DNA from: Devosia algicola
GTDB lineage: Bacteria; Pseudomonadota; Alphaproteobacteria; Rhizobiales; Devosiaceae
Direction of reading: 5' to 3'
Assembly (NCBI RefSeq): GCF_028816455.1
Contig: NZ_CP118246.1
Span: forward strand, 3,238,501 to 3,302,500
DNA: 64,000 bases
Below the pieces are notes generated by a model. It saw nothing but the letters and a program-made list of their open reading frames with translations. It was not told the DNA's origin and did not search any database. Shown here piece after piece: positions 39,254 to 48,963 of this stretch. How positions within the stretch are numbered: position 1 is the first letter of the stretch; each line of letters begins with the position of its first letter. The position numbers were made by a program, and so were the translations under genes.

Positions 39254-39737
39254 ATGGATTGGAGCGAGATGTTTTTTCAGGACTGGGAGGGGATTGTCCG
39301 CACGCTCATAGTGGGCGTTCTGGCTTATGTGACGCTCATCCTGTTCCTGCGAATATCCGGCAAGCGAACCCTCGCCAAACTGAACGCCTTCGACCTTGTC
39401 GTGACTGTTGCCTTGGGCTCGACCTTATCCGCGATCATTTTGCAGGAATCTGTCGCCTTGGCCGAAGGCGCGGTCGCCCTGGCCTTGCTGATCGCGGCGC
39501 AATTTGCGGTTACATTCATCTCTGTCAGGTCAAAACCTTTTGCGGGGCTGGTGAGGTCTGAGCCAGGCTCTTCTGGCAAAGGATGGTCAACTTTTGGACC
39601 AAGCCATGCACCGAGAACGGATCACCAGGGACGAGGCAATCAGCGCTATTAGGTCGAACGGTGGCAAGAGTGTTGAGGATGTGGAATTCCTCATTCTGGA
39701 AAGCGATGGCACTATTAGCGTGAGTTTGCGCCGCTGA
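39254..39737 (+). CDS. YetF/DUF421 membrane protein, frameshifted
   Basis: A DUF421-family protein of about 160 residues. It has two or three N-terminal membrane helices (VRTLIVGVLAYVTLILFL, DLVVTVALGSTLSAIILQ, GAVALALLIAAQFAVTFISV) with the family signature RISGKRTLAKLNAFD. The frame breaks by one base near 39560. The remaining part reads ALLAKDGQLLDQAMHRERIT, then VEDVEFLILESDGTISV, the usual C-terminal domain, and stops at 39735-39737. A GTG at 39248 is an alternative start. Function is unknown in this family. Confidence 0.75.
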
Positions 39738-40198
39738 GATGGAGCGGTTCAGGCGAACGTCGATAGATCGTAAAAAATAGGCAGTTAGAGAGAGTGCAAG
39801 ATGTGCGGTGTAGTACCGCAATCTTGGCAAGGGGGCCGCTGCGCACCCCCGTTGCATCCCCCAGGCCGTGGATTCTCCAGGGCATTGAGCCCATTCTGAA
39901 TCCATTCAATCGTATCGCCGATTGACACTCGCGGGAGACTTCGCCCTCCCTGCACCCTGCTATTCGAGGGTGCGGCCGGACTAGCTCAAACTGCTTGCTT
40001 AGACCTTGTGCCTGCCAATCGCGCCACTAAGGCTCTGCTAGCTTTCAAGTCTGAGTCGCGTGGGATGACGTGGTCGTTTGTGCTGGCTGGCGAGCACGAC
40101 AGGCCTACACCTATGGAAAATAATGGCCGGGCTGGATCTTTGTGCCGTAAAGCTATATACTCGTTTACTAAGGCACCTCTTATTTAGTATAAGTAATC
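39738..40198. other. Non-coding stretch with inverted repeat
   Basis: This 461-base gap precedes the methyltransferase gene. It holds TGCGGT (39804-39809) and ACCGCA (39815-39820) around a 5-base loop, with partial extension outwards, followed by GGGGG...CCCCC arms at about 39830-39849. A TATACT-like -10 candidate lies near 40157. I see no convincing gene; a minus-strand open frame at 39525-39905 has no domain. The repeats could be an operator or transfer-origin relic. Confidence 0.4.
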
Positions 40199-41059
40199 AT
40201 GACCATACATAAGCAAAGCGCACAATCAAAGGTTATCCAGTTTCCGCGTCGCGGTGAGCCCCAGGCTATGATTGAGTGCGAAGATAATCTTTCCTTCATG
40301 CGCAAGCTGAAAAGCGGCAGCATGAACTTGATTGTTACTTCTCCACCTTACAATATTGGTAAGGAATACGAGAAAAGAACGTCGAACGACATTTACATTG
40401 AGCAGCAGGCGGCGACCATTGCAGAGGCGGTGCGTTTGTTGAGCCCGAGCGGGTCAATCTGCTGGCAGGTCGGAAATGGCATTGATGATGGAGAAATCTT
40501 CCCCCTCGACATCTTGCTGTACCCTCTTTTCAAAAATCACGGTCTCAAGTTGCGCAACCGCATCGTATGGACCTTCGGTCATGGACTGCATTGCCAGAAA
40601 CGGCTGTCCGGGCGGCATGAAACAATTCTTTGGTTCACAAAGTCAGACGACTACACGTTCAATCTCGACCCGATCCGCGTCCCATCAAAGTACCCCGACA
40701 AGAAACATTTCAAGGGACCAAATAAGGGAAAGATATCAGGCAACCCATTGGGTAAGAACCCATCGGACGTTTGGGATATCCCCAACGTAAAATCTAACCA
40801 TGTCGAGAAGCTAGACCACCCCTGCCAGTTCCCAGTGGGTTTGGTTGAGAGACTCGTGCTGTCGCTTACTAACAAAGGCGACTCCGTTCTCGACCCCTAT
40901 TTAGGCGTCGGCTCGTCCGCTATTGCAGCGATCAAAAATGGCCGTCATGCGTACGGTTGTGACGTAGTTCAGGATTATATCGATATTGCTGAAGAGCGGA
41001 TCGAAGACTATCGCAATGGCGAGCCTACGCGTGCGTCCGATGAACAAACCAATTTATGA
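40199..41059 (+). CDS. Site-specific DNA methyltransferase (N4-cytosine/N6-adenine)
   Basis: A 286-residue DNA methyltransferase of the beta class, with motif IV before motif I. The catalytic motif is LIVTSPPYNIGKEYEKR near residue 45, and the AdoMet-binding region is DSVLDPYLGVGSSAIAAIKN near residue 230, followed by GCDVVQDYIDIAEERI. The TSPPY form is more common in N4-cytosine enzymes but is also seen in adenine enzymes. It is the first of five plus-strand genes and 21 bases before the endonuclease gene, so it probably protects host DNA against that system. The frame is intact. Confidence 0.9.
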   Translation: MTIHKQSAQSKVIQFPRRGEPQAMIECEDNLSFMRKLKSGSMNLIVTSPPYNIGKEYEKRTSNDIYIEQQAATIAEAVRLLSPSGSICWQVGNGIDDGEIFPLDILLYPLFKNHGLKLRNRIVWTFGHGLHCQKRLSGRHETILWFTKSDDYTFNLDPIRVPSKYPDKKHFKGPNKGKISGNPLGKNPSDVWDIPNVKSNHVEKLDHPCQFPVGLVERLVLSLTNKGDSVLDPYLGVGSSAIAAIKNGRHAYGCDVVQDYIDIAEERIEDYRNGEPTRASDEQTNL

Positions 41060-41080
41060 GCCACCCTTCAAGGACGAAGA

Positions 41081-41542
41081 ATGAAATTCGCAGGTGCTTA
41101 CTCGCTACATAACGGCCAGGCAGAGTGGGAAAGGCGCGAACTCAGCGATTGGCTCACGGACCTCTTCGAAGCCCCTAGCATCACTATAGGTGCTGGCTGC
41201 ACGGGCAAAATCCGGGCGCATATTTCAAACGAATTGTCCTCTGGGGGCTGGTCTAATCAAGTTAGGATAGATCCCAATTTCGACCTTACCGTCACCGGTC
41301 GTCATCGAGACCTCGCTTTCCAGATTCAGACTGGAAACATCAGCAGGGCCATCTACGATCTGATGAAACTCCAGTATCTATTTCAACAAAGGAAGATCGG
41401 CGCGGCGGCACTTGCAGTGCCTACCAAGGCGGCCGGTCTTCTGATCGCATCAAACGTCGCGAGCGTGGAAAGGGTGTGGAACGAGGTCCAATTGTTCGAC
41501 CGGATTATCACTCTCCCTCTTCTCGTCGTTGGCTTTGAATAA
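41081..41542 (+). CDS. BglII/BstYI-like restriction endonuclease
   Basis: A 153-residue protein resembling the BglII/BstYI endonuclease group. The likely core is VRIDPNFDLTVTGRHRDLAF followed by QIQTGNISRAIYDLMKLQYL and QRKIGAAALAVPTKAAG. In this family an Asp on one strand and Glu-x-Gln on the next bind metal; here the Asp fits FDLTV, but the Glu position is Gln (FQIQ). That would weaken or abolish cleavage unless the codon is misread. It sits between the methyltransferase and the ParB-like gene. The family call is from motif memory, moderate confidence. Confidence 0.65.
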   Translation: MKFAGAYSLHNGQAEWERRELSDWLTDLFEAPSITIGAGCTGKIRAHISNELSSGGWSNQVRIDPNFDLTVTGRHRDLAFQIQTGNISRAIYDLMKLQYLFQQRKIGAAALAVPTKAAGLLIASNVASVERVWNEVQLFDRIITLPLLVVGFE

Positions 41543-41553
41543 AAGGGGGAAGA

Positions 41554-42892
41554 GTGCCATACCAAGTTAATGTGAAACCCGTTCACGAACGAAAAGACCT
41601 GATCGCCTCGCTCTCATCAAAGCCGGTGTGCGGAGAGCAGCCGACTTTCGATGTTTACGAAGGACAGCGGACTATGCTGCCCGTGATCCGCCTTCCTATC
41701 GATTTGCCCGTCTATCGTATGGCGAACGCGCGCACTCAGACCGAGCAACTCGCGCACATCGCCGAGACGAAATGTCCGGCGAATTATTTTGAGGCTGGTC
41801 AGGACAACGAAGAGGCTCAACAGGCGCAGCACAACATCCTTCGTGGTTTTGCGAATGCCACCGCTGGATCCGTTAAGCCCATTATCGAAGAGCCTTGAAC
41901 GCACCAAACAAACTGAGCCGATCATGATTACGCAATCGGGCGTTGTCGTGAACGGTAACCGCCGCCTCACTGCAATGCGCGAGCTCTATGGCGAACGCAA
42001 AGCGGAGTTTCCGACCTTTGCCGAAGTGGAATGCATGGTTCTGCCGCCTCTGACTGAGGAGCAGATCGACGACATTGAAACGCGTCTCCAAGAGCGGCCC
42101 GAGACCAAGCTGCCCTATAGCTGGATTAACGAGACGCTGAAAATCCGACGCCAGCTTGAAAAGAAGTCCAAGAAGGAAACCGATATCGCGGACATGCGGC
42201 GCAAGTCCGTTGGCGACATCAGGAAGTCGCTAAGCGCCCTAAACTACGCGGAGATTTATCTTCGCGACTGGTGCGGAGCTCCCAACGATTACCGCCTCGT
42301 CGAGAAGGGCGGAGAGCAATTTTTCAGCGATCTTGTACCCCGCCTCAAAGGCAAAGAGGGGCCGCTACTGGAAGCCAATCTGCGCATGGCGTGGCTCCTC
42401 TTCGACAATCGGGATAGCCTTGGCGGCCGAATTTACAACTTCAACAAGGTTCTTGGCGAGAAGGCCGAACACGTCCTCGCGCAACTCGCAGAGCGTTTGG
42501 ATATCGAAGAAGAGCAGGTCGAAGAAGTCGAAGGCGTTGCAGACGACGAGATGGAAATCGATCTCGGAGGTGAGCAGGTCGCAAACGACTACGCTCCACT
42601 TCTCGCCCTGTTCGACAATCCGCAGCGCCGCGACGAGGTTTTCGATGAACTCAAAGCCGTCTGCCAGACGGTTTTGGATTCGGGGGCTCAAAGCAAAGTT
42701 GGAAAGGCTGCTCTGCGAGCTGCGCAAGACGCCAACACGCGTCTGACAGAAATCGACCTAAGCACCGCAGACACCAACACCCACGTCGGAATCGAAAAAC
42801 AACTCGACGAGATCGTCCATCGCGCCACGGCCCTGAAGAGCAAGCTTCAGGAAATCAAGGACGGTAAAAGCAAGCCGTCGATTGGAAGCTGA
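41554..42892 (+). CDS. ParB-like nuclease-domain protein, frameshifted
   Basis: A protein of about 445 residues starting at GTG 41554. The first part has a ParB-type beta strand and helix, LPVIRLPIDLPVYRMANART. The frame breaks near 41880 and continues with the ParB box GVVVNGNRRLTAMRELYGER. A helical middle follows (LPYSWINETLKIRRQLEKKS), then an acidic stretch (EEEQVEEVEGVADDEMEI) and a C-terminal coiled coil. ParB boxes bind CTP in partition proteins, and related domains work in DNA modification and defence systems. No partition ParA is near, so a role in the defence operon is more likely. It is two bases before the helicase gene. Confidence 0.7.
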
Positions 42893-42894
42893 CT

Positions 42895-44798
42895 GTGACA
42901 GCGCCACCCGTCGCAATCGGCGTGACATACATTCCGGCGCGCTTCTCGGGCCGTTTCGCGCTGGAGGGCACTCCCTCCACGTCTATATGGGAGCGTCTTC
43001 AACAGACCGTCCTCAACCTCGGCCTCGACTACCAGTTCGGGCCCGGCACGATAGAGCCTGACCTGGGCCGGGGTGCTGACTGTGATCGGACAGTTCGCGA
43101 GCCAGCAGAAGGTGTTAGACTTCCGGTTCAGCCCGCGAGACGACGAAGCGAAAGAGCGCATCGCCGCGTTTGTTCAGCAGTTTAAGCAGGTCCAGCAGTC
43201 TAAGGGCTCGCTCAAACTCTCGGTCTCTATCGAAGAGATCGAGCAGCGTTTGGAAGCGGTCGGTTTCGAGCGGAAGCTAAAGCCGTTTCAGGCTCCGCGA
43301 CCTTCAACGTCTTCTGTCCCTGGAAAACGGGGCCAATTTCTCGGTTCCGGGTGCGGGCAAAACGACCGTCACGCTGGCGCTAAACATTCTGACGAAAAAG
43401 CCCGGACAGATTTTGCTGGTGATCGGGCCAAAGGCGTCTTTCCCAGCCTGGCGGGAAGTTGTCACGGAGTGCGTCAATTCCAACGCACCCGATGGCAACG
43501 CCGAGCCGTTCACCATTCTAACGACCTCCGGTGATGCGTTGCAGAAAGCGCTAACATCAGGCGGTACGCGGTTCGTCATCAGCTACGATCTGATGATTCA
43601 AAACGCCGATATCCTGACGACTTTCGCGTCTCAAAATAAGGTTCACCTGGTTCTTGACGAAGGCTCACCGCATGAAGGCGGGCTTTGGCTCGCAGCGCGG
43701 TTCGCTTCTCCTCAACATCGCGCCGCTTCCTATCCGTCGCGATATACTGACGGGGACGCCGATGCCCCAACAGCCTTCGGATATCCAGTCACAGGCTCGA
43801 CTTCCTATGGCCTGGCGCAGGCCTCGGCTTGCAGATCAGCCGTGGCGATCCCCCAAGACAGGTTCTTGGCGAACTTTATGTTCGCACGACCAAGCAAGAC
43901 CTCGGTCTCCCTAAACCACATCGTCACTTCCGGTCAGTGCCAATGGCAGACGGCCAGATGGCTCTTTATGGAATCGTGAAAAACGAATTCCTGAGACAGG
44001 TCAGTACGCTTGGACTCGACGGGCGGTTCGACGCTCCGGCCGCCCGTCGGTCGGTCATGAGGCTTCTCCAGCTATCGGCAAACCCCGTGCTGGCTCTTCG
44101 ATCAATTGCCGACGACGCCTTGAGATTAGACTCCGGCGTCTTAGAGCAGGTCATCGCCGAGGGGCCGTCCACAAAGATGCGGGCCGTCGCGGATCACGCG
44201 CGCGAGCCTTGCGAAAGAGGGCCGCAAGTCTGTCATCTGGACGATCTTCACCGATACGATCACGCAGATGGAGCTGATGCTCGCCGACCTAAATCCGGTC
44301 AGTCTGTATGGCGCAATTCCAAGCGGCGAGCCCACCGATCCGACAACGAGGGAGGGGCGTATTCGCCGCTTCCACGAAGACCCCTCCTGTATGGTCATGA
44401 TCGCGAACCCGGCAGCAGCCGGTGAAGGGATCAGCCTTCACAAGATATGTCACGACGCGCTCTACCTCGACCGCAGCTACGTCACGACCCATTATCTCCA
44501 GTCAATCGACCGCATCCATCGGCTCGGCCTCGCGCCAGGCGTAGAGACGAATATCTATATCTATCGGACCTTGGCTCCGCTGGGGCTGGGCTGCATCGAC
44601 CACTCCGTCAGCCATCGTCTGCGACAGAAGCTTCGCGCTCTCCAAATATTGCTCGACGATCCCGACCTGCACGAGATCGCGTATGACGAGGAGAACTCGG
44701 AAGACCCTATCGCGTGGGACATCAGCCCAGATGACGTGCGCGATCTGATCGAAGTTCTGGAAGGACGAGTCGATTTCTCAGACGAGGACACTGAGTGA
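42895..44798 (+). CDS. Compact SNF2-type helicase/ATPase, multiply frameshifted
   Basis: Reconstructed, this is a superfamily-2 ATPase of about 630 residues starting at GTG 42895. An N-terminal domain of about 130 residues is unfamiliar. Then come Walker A in NFSVPGAGKTTVTLALNILT, motif Ia around LLVIGPKASFPAWREVV, motif II as LVLDESH, motif III as DILTGTPMPQQP, and in the C-terminal lobe AGEGISLHKICHDALYLDRS and the motif VI LQSIDRIHRLG, as in SNF2 proteins. Frame breaks lie near 43065, 43295, 43665, 43800 and 44200. All core motifs survive. It probably translocates on DNA for the neighbouring nuclease modules. Confidence 0.78.
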
Positions 44799-45617
44799 GT
44801 TCCACGCCTAGCGTCATCCCAGAACTTCGAATGAGTGCCTTTGTCGCTCTCATTGGTTTGCGCCGTTATCTAAATGACTATCCCGATACTCCGGTGGAAG
44901 AGGCAGCCATCTCGCTGCAAAGGTCCGACGCGGATCTCGCAGCAGCCGATTTCGTTAGTGCACTGCGCCTTCACGAACAATTGGTGGACCACGTAGATTT
45001 CGCAGATCCAATAGCGGGGTTGAGAGAAGGTCTTGGAATCTTGATCGAGACCAACCGACCTTGGTGGTGCCGCTTCTTTCCCTACGGTCGCCAGCGATTA
45101 GCAACCGCTCTCACGCAAGACGAGCTGCAAACATTCCGTTCCGCAGGCCTTTTCGTCCACGATCCGTCTGCAGAGGTCGTAGAATGGTGGGACGCCTTCG
45201 CGTCCATGATGCGCACGGCCGATGATGAACAGAAGAACAAGCAAGGCCGCCACGGTGAGCGGCTGTCGCTTGACTACGAGCGCGTTCGACTTGCCGAATT
45301 AGGGATATCTGAAGAACCCAAATGGGTTGCCCTGGACGATAATTCTGCTGGTTACGACATCCAGTCCTACGATATTGCCGAGTACGGTCCGAAAAATGAG
45401 ACTCATTGAAGTTAAATCGTCTCAGCGATCACCACCTCGAATGATCCTGACGCGCGGCGAGTGGGATTCAGCGGTGAAATATGGCGAGGCCTACATCTTC
45501 CACCTTTGGCAGTTGCCGTCCGAAAAGCTAACGATTTTGACAGTTGCTGACATTGCCCATCACATCCCCGACGACACTGGAAAAGGCCGGTGGTCGGAAC
45601 TTGAGATTCAATTCTAA
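44795..45617 (+). CDS. DUF3883-domain protein, frameshifted
   Basis: A protein of about 273 residues starting at a GTG that overlaps the helicase stop. The N-terminal 150 residues are helical and unfamiliar. The C-terminal part matches DUF3883: GERLSLDYERVRLAELG, then SAGYDIQSYD and, after a one-base break near 45400, MRLIEVKSSQRSPPRMIL and YGEAYIFHLWQLP. The Asp in GYDI and the Glu-x-Lys of IEVKSS have the layout of a PD-(D/E)xK nuclease core. It is the last gene of the operon and converges with the kwaB gene. Confidence 0.75.
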
Positions 45618-45702
45618 CGCAGGTTCGATTCAGCACTCAACCGAACTGTCACAGGCTCGTGGGTAATGCTCTTCATCCGATTGGGTAGAACGATGCGGCT
45701 AG

Positions 45703-46610
45703 CTAGACCTTCTGTCTGCCTGTCGCCCGATATGGATCGCCGCCATTATCTGCCAGGTCCAAATGATAGCGCCGCGCGTCCAGCAGTTCCATGAGCTTCG
45801 CCTCGTCCTGAACGCGGCATTGAAGCTTGCCAGTTTCAAGCTCCTTGAAGACAATCCCATGCTGCCCTGCGAGCCTGTTCTATTTTCGCTCGTTGGAAGT
45901 TCCCGATCAATGGGTTTTGCGCGATCGAGGCCGCATATCGCGCGACCCTTGGATGCTTCTCGATCTTCTCTTTTATCCGCGATAGATCGAGGAAGGTGAT
46001 CGTGTTTTCGATAGCCTGAATCTTATCTGTGGCTGTTGCCGCCACACGAGATGTAATATCCGCGAGCCTGCTGCATTTGAGTATCGTTTAAAATGTAAAC
46101 GTTTGCGTCCGTGACGAGCACATCGAATTCGTTATCGAGCTTGAAGACGGTATCTTCGATGATCGACAGCGTGTCATTCGTCATGCGCACCAGTCGGTTT
46201 TTCGCCTTCACGGTTCCCTTGAACTGTGTCGCCTTTCTCACGCCAACCATTCTGCGGTTCTGATTGTCGGTGATTTCGGTGAAGTAATACTCTATATCAT
46301 GCACGTGATCCGGCAGGTTCGTCAGATCGTCGAGTGAGCCTGCATCAAATAGGGTCGAAAAGACGGCCATATACTCGTTGTCACGACTGCAGTAGACGCG
46401 ACGCCGCCGCCCATAATCTTCTGATATGTCATAGGCCTGCCAATCGCCTTGGGCAGCATTGAGCGCGGCGACGGTGCCAGCGATCATTTCTTTCAAGGCG
46501 TCTTTTAGCCCCGCGTCAGTCGGCACGAAATAAAGGTTGCCGTTGCTCCGCAGGGCAATGCCGAAATTAACGGATGCTATGTTGCCGATATCAACGTCGT
46601 TCTCAATCAT
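45703..46610 (-). CDS. kwaB: KwaB, DUF4868 protein of a Kiwa defence system, frameshifted
   Basis: Reconstructed length is about 302 residues. The start at 46610 reads IENDVDIGNIASVNFGIALR and overlaps the kwaA stop. The DUF4868 pattern is seen as RLVRMTNDTLSIIEDTVFKL, NEFDVLVTDANVYILND, then after a break near 46055 DKIQAIENTITFLDLSRIKE and RVARYAASIAQNPL. After a second break near 45890 it ends HGIVFKELETGKLQCRVQDE and LMELLDARRYHLDLADN. The stop is at 45703-45705. KwaB is the DNA-binding soluble partner in Kiwa, which acts with membrane-bound KwaA against phage. Confidence 0.8.
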
Positions 46611-47193
46611 CTGTGGCCTTATCGAATAGGACACGTCCACCGAGTCGGTACCCGGTGAGAGCATCGTCGTCTGGAATGAAGTGCCTGCGGGAGATCACCG
46701 CGTACGTGACGAAACGGTCGCGGGTCCGGTCCTTCTCAATTGTCCCGATCTTCGCCTCTACCGTGAATATTCTATATCCCCACATCGCGAAGAAGAGGTT
46801 CATGTAGTGCAGTCGCATGTGCCAGAAGAGGAACATGACGAAGATGAAGGCCAGTGAAACCGCAGTCAGATCGCGCATATCATCCGTGTTCGCATCAAAC
46901 AACGGAATGAGCATTGCAAACAAGTACGTAAGCAAGTGTTCCCGCTGATCTTTTGCCGACGAAATATGGATTGTCTTTGTGTTTTCTGCCTTGCGCGCTT
47001 GGCGCAATATAAACCATAGGATCAAGGTCGGCAGCAGGAAAAGTAACACGCAGATCGGTATCCAATACGCGTCCTCGATTGCATCGACGCCGCGAATAGC
47101 CCATAGAACGAAAACCGGGCTAAGGCTCGACCATACTAAAATGAAGCGTGTTAACTCGAGGCCCTCTGCGGCCCTTGCATTTTTCATAGCCAC
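46603..47193 (-). CDS. kwaA: KwaA, membrane protein of a Kiwa defence system
   Basis: A 196-residue membrane protein with four hydrophobic helices: LTRFILVWSSLSPVFVLWAI, IPICVLLFLLPTLILWFIL, LLTYLFAMLIPLF and LTAVSLAFIFVMFLFWHM. A soluble C-terminal tail of about 60 residues follows (FTVEAKIGTIEKDRTRDRFV). Four helices, length and tight overlap with the DUF4868 gene fit KwaA. The frame is open from GTG 47193; ATG 47187 two codons later is an alternative start. In the known system it sits in the inner membrane and senses phage attachment together with KwaB. Identity rests largely on the partner gene. Confidence 0.75.
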   Translation of the reverse strand: MAMKNARAAEGLELTRFILVWSSLSPVFVLWAIRGVDAIEDAYWIPICVLLFLLPTLILWFILRQARKAENTKTIHISSAKDQREHLLTYLFAMLIPLFDANTDDMRDLTAVSLAFIFVMFLFWHMRLHYMNLFFAMWGYRIFTVEAKIGTIEKDRTRDRFVTYAVISRRHFIPDDDALTGYRLGGRVLFDKATDD

Positions 47194-47300
47194 ATTAATA
47201 TTACACCGAACTAGAAATTTCCAGCACTATTGATGTCCGAGCGATTCTTGGCACAGCCTTTCAAAGTAAATATATGCTCTTGATTGATGTTTTTGGGGAA

Positions 47301-48739
47301 TTAACGCGTTTGACGGGGGAGTTGTCTATTACTTCCTTCCGGAAACTGTTTTGGGCCATGACTTATTGCGGCATGTCTTTCTGGCATCCTTCTCACATCA
47401 CGCAGCATGCCCGAAAGCTCTAGACGATCCCAAAAGTTCGGCACATCCACCGTGAAAAACCCGTGGTCACGTGACTCTAGCAGGGCGGACTCTCCGCCCG
47501 TAGCTGCGCGAATGTCCTCCACTTGAAGCAACGGCCTTGATTGCTCCGAGAGATTGTCACCTGAGCCGTTGACCTGGTTCATGTTGACGTTGAAGCCGCG
47601 CACCATGACCGAGGTTTTGCCAGACCGATGCTCGATGTCTTTGAGCGTGTCGGTATCTGGCAATCCCCGATAAAGCGTGTGAGCCACTGCCTTCTTCCAG
47701 ATGCGTGCGGTTTCCTTGCCATACCGGCTTTCAATCTGAGCGGCAGCGTTCTGGAACACGCCCAGAAAGTTGATCCCGCCCTGGCGGTACAGGGTCAGGA
47801 TTTCATGGAAGTTCGAGACATAGAGCTGTCCCCATTCTTCGCCGACGACAAGGGCGCGCAAAGGCCCATGCGCATCGGCGAAGCGCTCAATGACAGCCGC
47901 CGTCATTGCACCGACAAAGGCGCGGCTGGTTTCGCTTCGCGCCGAGCCAATAATGAAGAGCGCCGTGCGCTCATGCTTCATGTCAGCCGGATCGAACGAA
48001 TTGCGGTCCGTTGCTTCCCTTGCTGCTGATCCAGGCTGAAAACCCCGCAGCCGTTCCACGATCACCGAGCCATAAGCATTCCACTGGTCGCGGGATTCCG
48101 TGAGGCTGGCAATCTGCCTGCACATGCCGGACTGGTTCTGCATCCGCCTATCACTGGCCCAGACCATCAGGTCATCATAGATTTCTTCACGGCTTCGCCC
48201 GAAAAAATCCCACAAGCCACCAGGCGAGCAAGACCAGCGCTCAGAAGGAAACAGCGCGGTAATCTCATTGTAGAGAGCGAAGGCCGTGCGCGTGCCTTGG
48301 CCGATCCAGCGATGAGCGGGGTTCGGATCAACAGGCACCAAGTAGCTTGCCGCGTCATAGGCGGCTTCACCGACAACCGTGCGCAGGCTCAGGCCTCGCC
48401 GTCACTTCTAAGAGCCGCGTGTTGAAGTTGTAGGTTTCGGAAGGGTAGCCGTACAGACGGCCAGGATTGATGAACAGAACGCGGTAGCCTTGGCGCTCCA
48501 GCGTCTTCCAGGTTGACCAGGCCAGGCTCCGCATCTTTCGGGTCGGTCAGGATTTTTGTCAGGTGCGCGGTTCGCGGCGAGATAATATTGACGCCGAGAA
48601 AGCGCGTGAATTTTCCTTTGCCTGCCTGGGCATCGATCGCGACGGGTTCGGTCCCGTCATAGATAAGCGGTTGGCCGCGATAAAAACCCAGTTCAATGCC
48701 GCGCCGGATATGCCGATAGGTCGTGGTGAGCGCGTTCAT
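47301..48739 (-). CDS. VirD4/TraG-type coupling protein, frameshifted
   Basis: About 479 residues after joining frames. The N-terminal part has a Walker A-like loop in EPVAIDAQAGKGKFTRFLGV, which lacks the usual final Ser/Thr directly after Lys, then NIISPRTAHLTKILTDPKDA. Frame breaks lie near 48528 and 48395. The ATPase core continues with VVERLRGFQ-like and ALFIIGSARSETSRAFVGAM, a Walker B-like ALVVGEEWGQLYVSNF and LYRQGGINFLGVFQNAAAQI, typical of VirD4/TraG proteins. No N-terminal membrane helices are visible. It would bring relaxase-DNA to a type IV secretion channel supplied by another element. It overlaps the next upstream small gene by four bases. Confidence 0.75.
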
Positions 48740-48948
48740 AGCAGCCCCGAGCGAATGAGAATGTCTTCGTCATTGAGACGCGAAGACCCCAGCGATCCGC
48801 TGGGGTTGGCGTCCAGCATGGCGTGGAGCTGGGCAGAGGCTTGCGCCTCCGCCCGTATCCTGGCGATGCGCATTTCTTCTGCGTCCTGCCATGACAGGCG
48901 CTGCTGCGCATGGGATTCGAACATCCAGAAGAACTGATACATCTCCAT
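48736..48948 (-). CDS. Small hypothetical protein of the mobilisation operon
   Basis: A 70-residue, helical protein starting MEMYQFFWMFESHAQQRLSW, followed by ARIRAEAQASAQLHAML. The stop overlaps the coupling-protein start, and it lies 15 bases after the membrane-protein gene, so it is clearly inside the operon. No domain is recognised. Confidence 0.6.
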   Translation of the reverse strand: MEMYQFFWMFESHAQQRLSWQDAEEMRIARIRAEAQASAQLHAMLDANPSGSLGSSRLNDEDILIRSGLL

Positions 48949-48963
48949 GAGCTTGCCGAAGGC

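Noticed and set aside
39525..39905. Minus-strand open frame of 126 codons
   Set aside because: It covers the end of the YetF-like gene and the following gap, has no domain and no start signal.
41554..42892. ParB-like gene as a plasmid partition gene
   Set aside because: No ParA or replication gene is nearby, and the gene is locked between an endonuclease and a helicase gene.
40199..45617. Assignment of the defence operon to DISARM or BREX
   Set aside because: The DUF1998 and PLD proteins of DISARM and the PglZ and BrxC proteins of BREX are absent.
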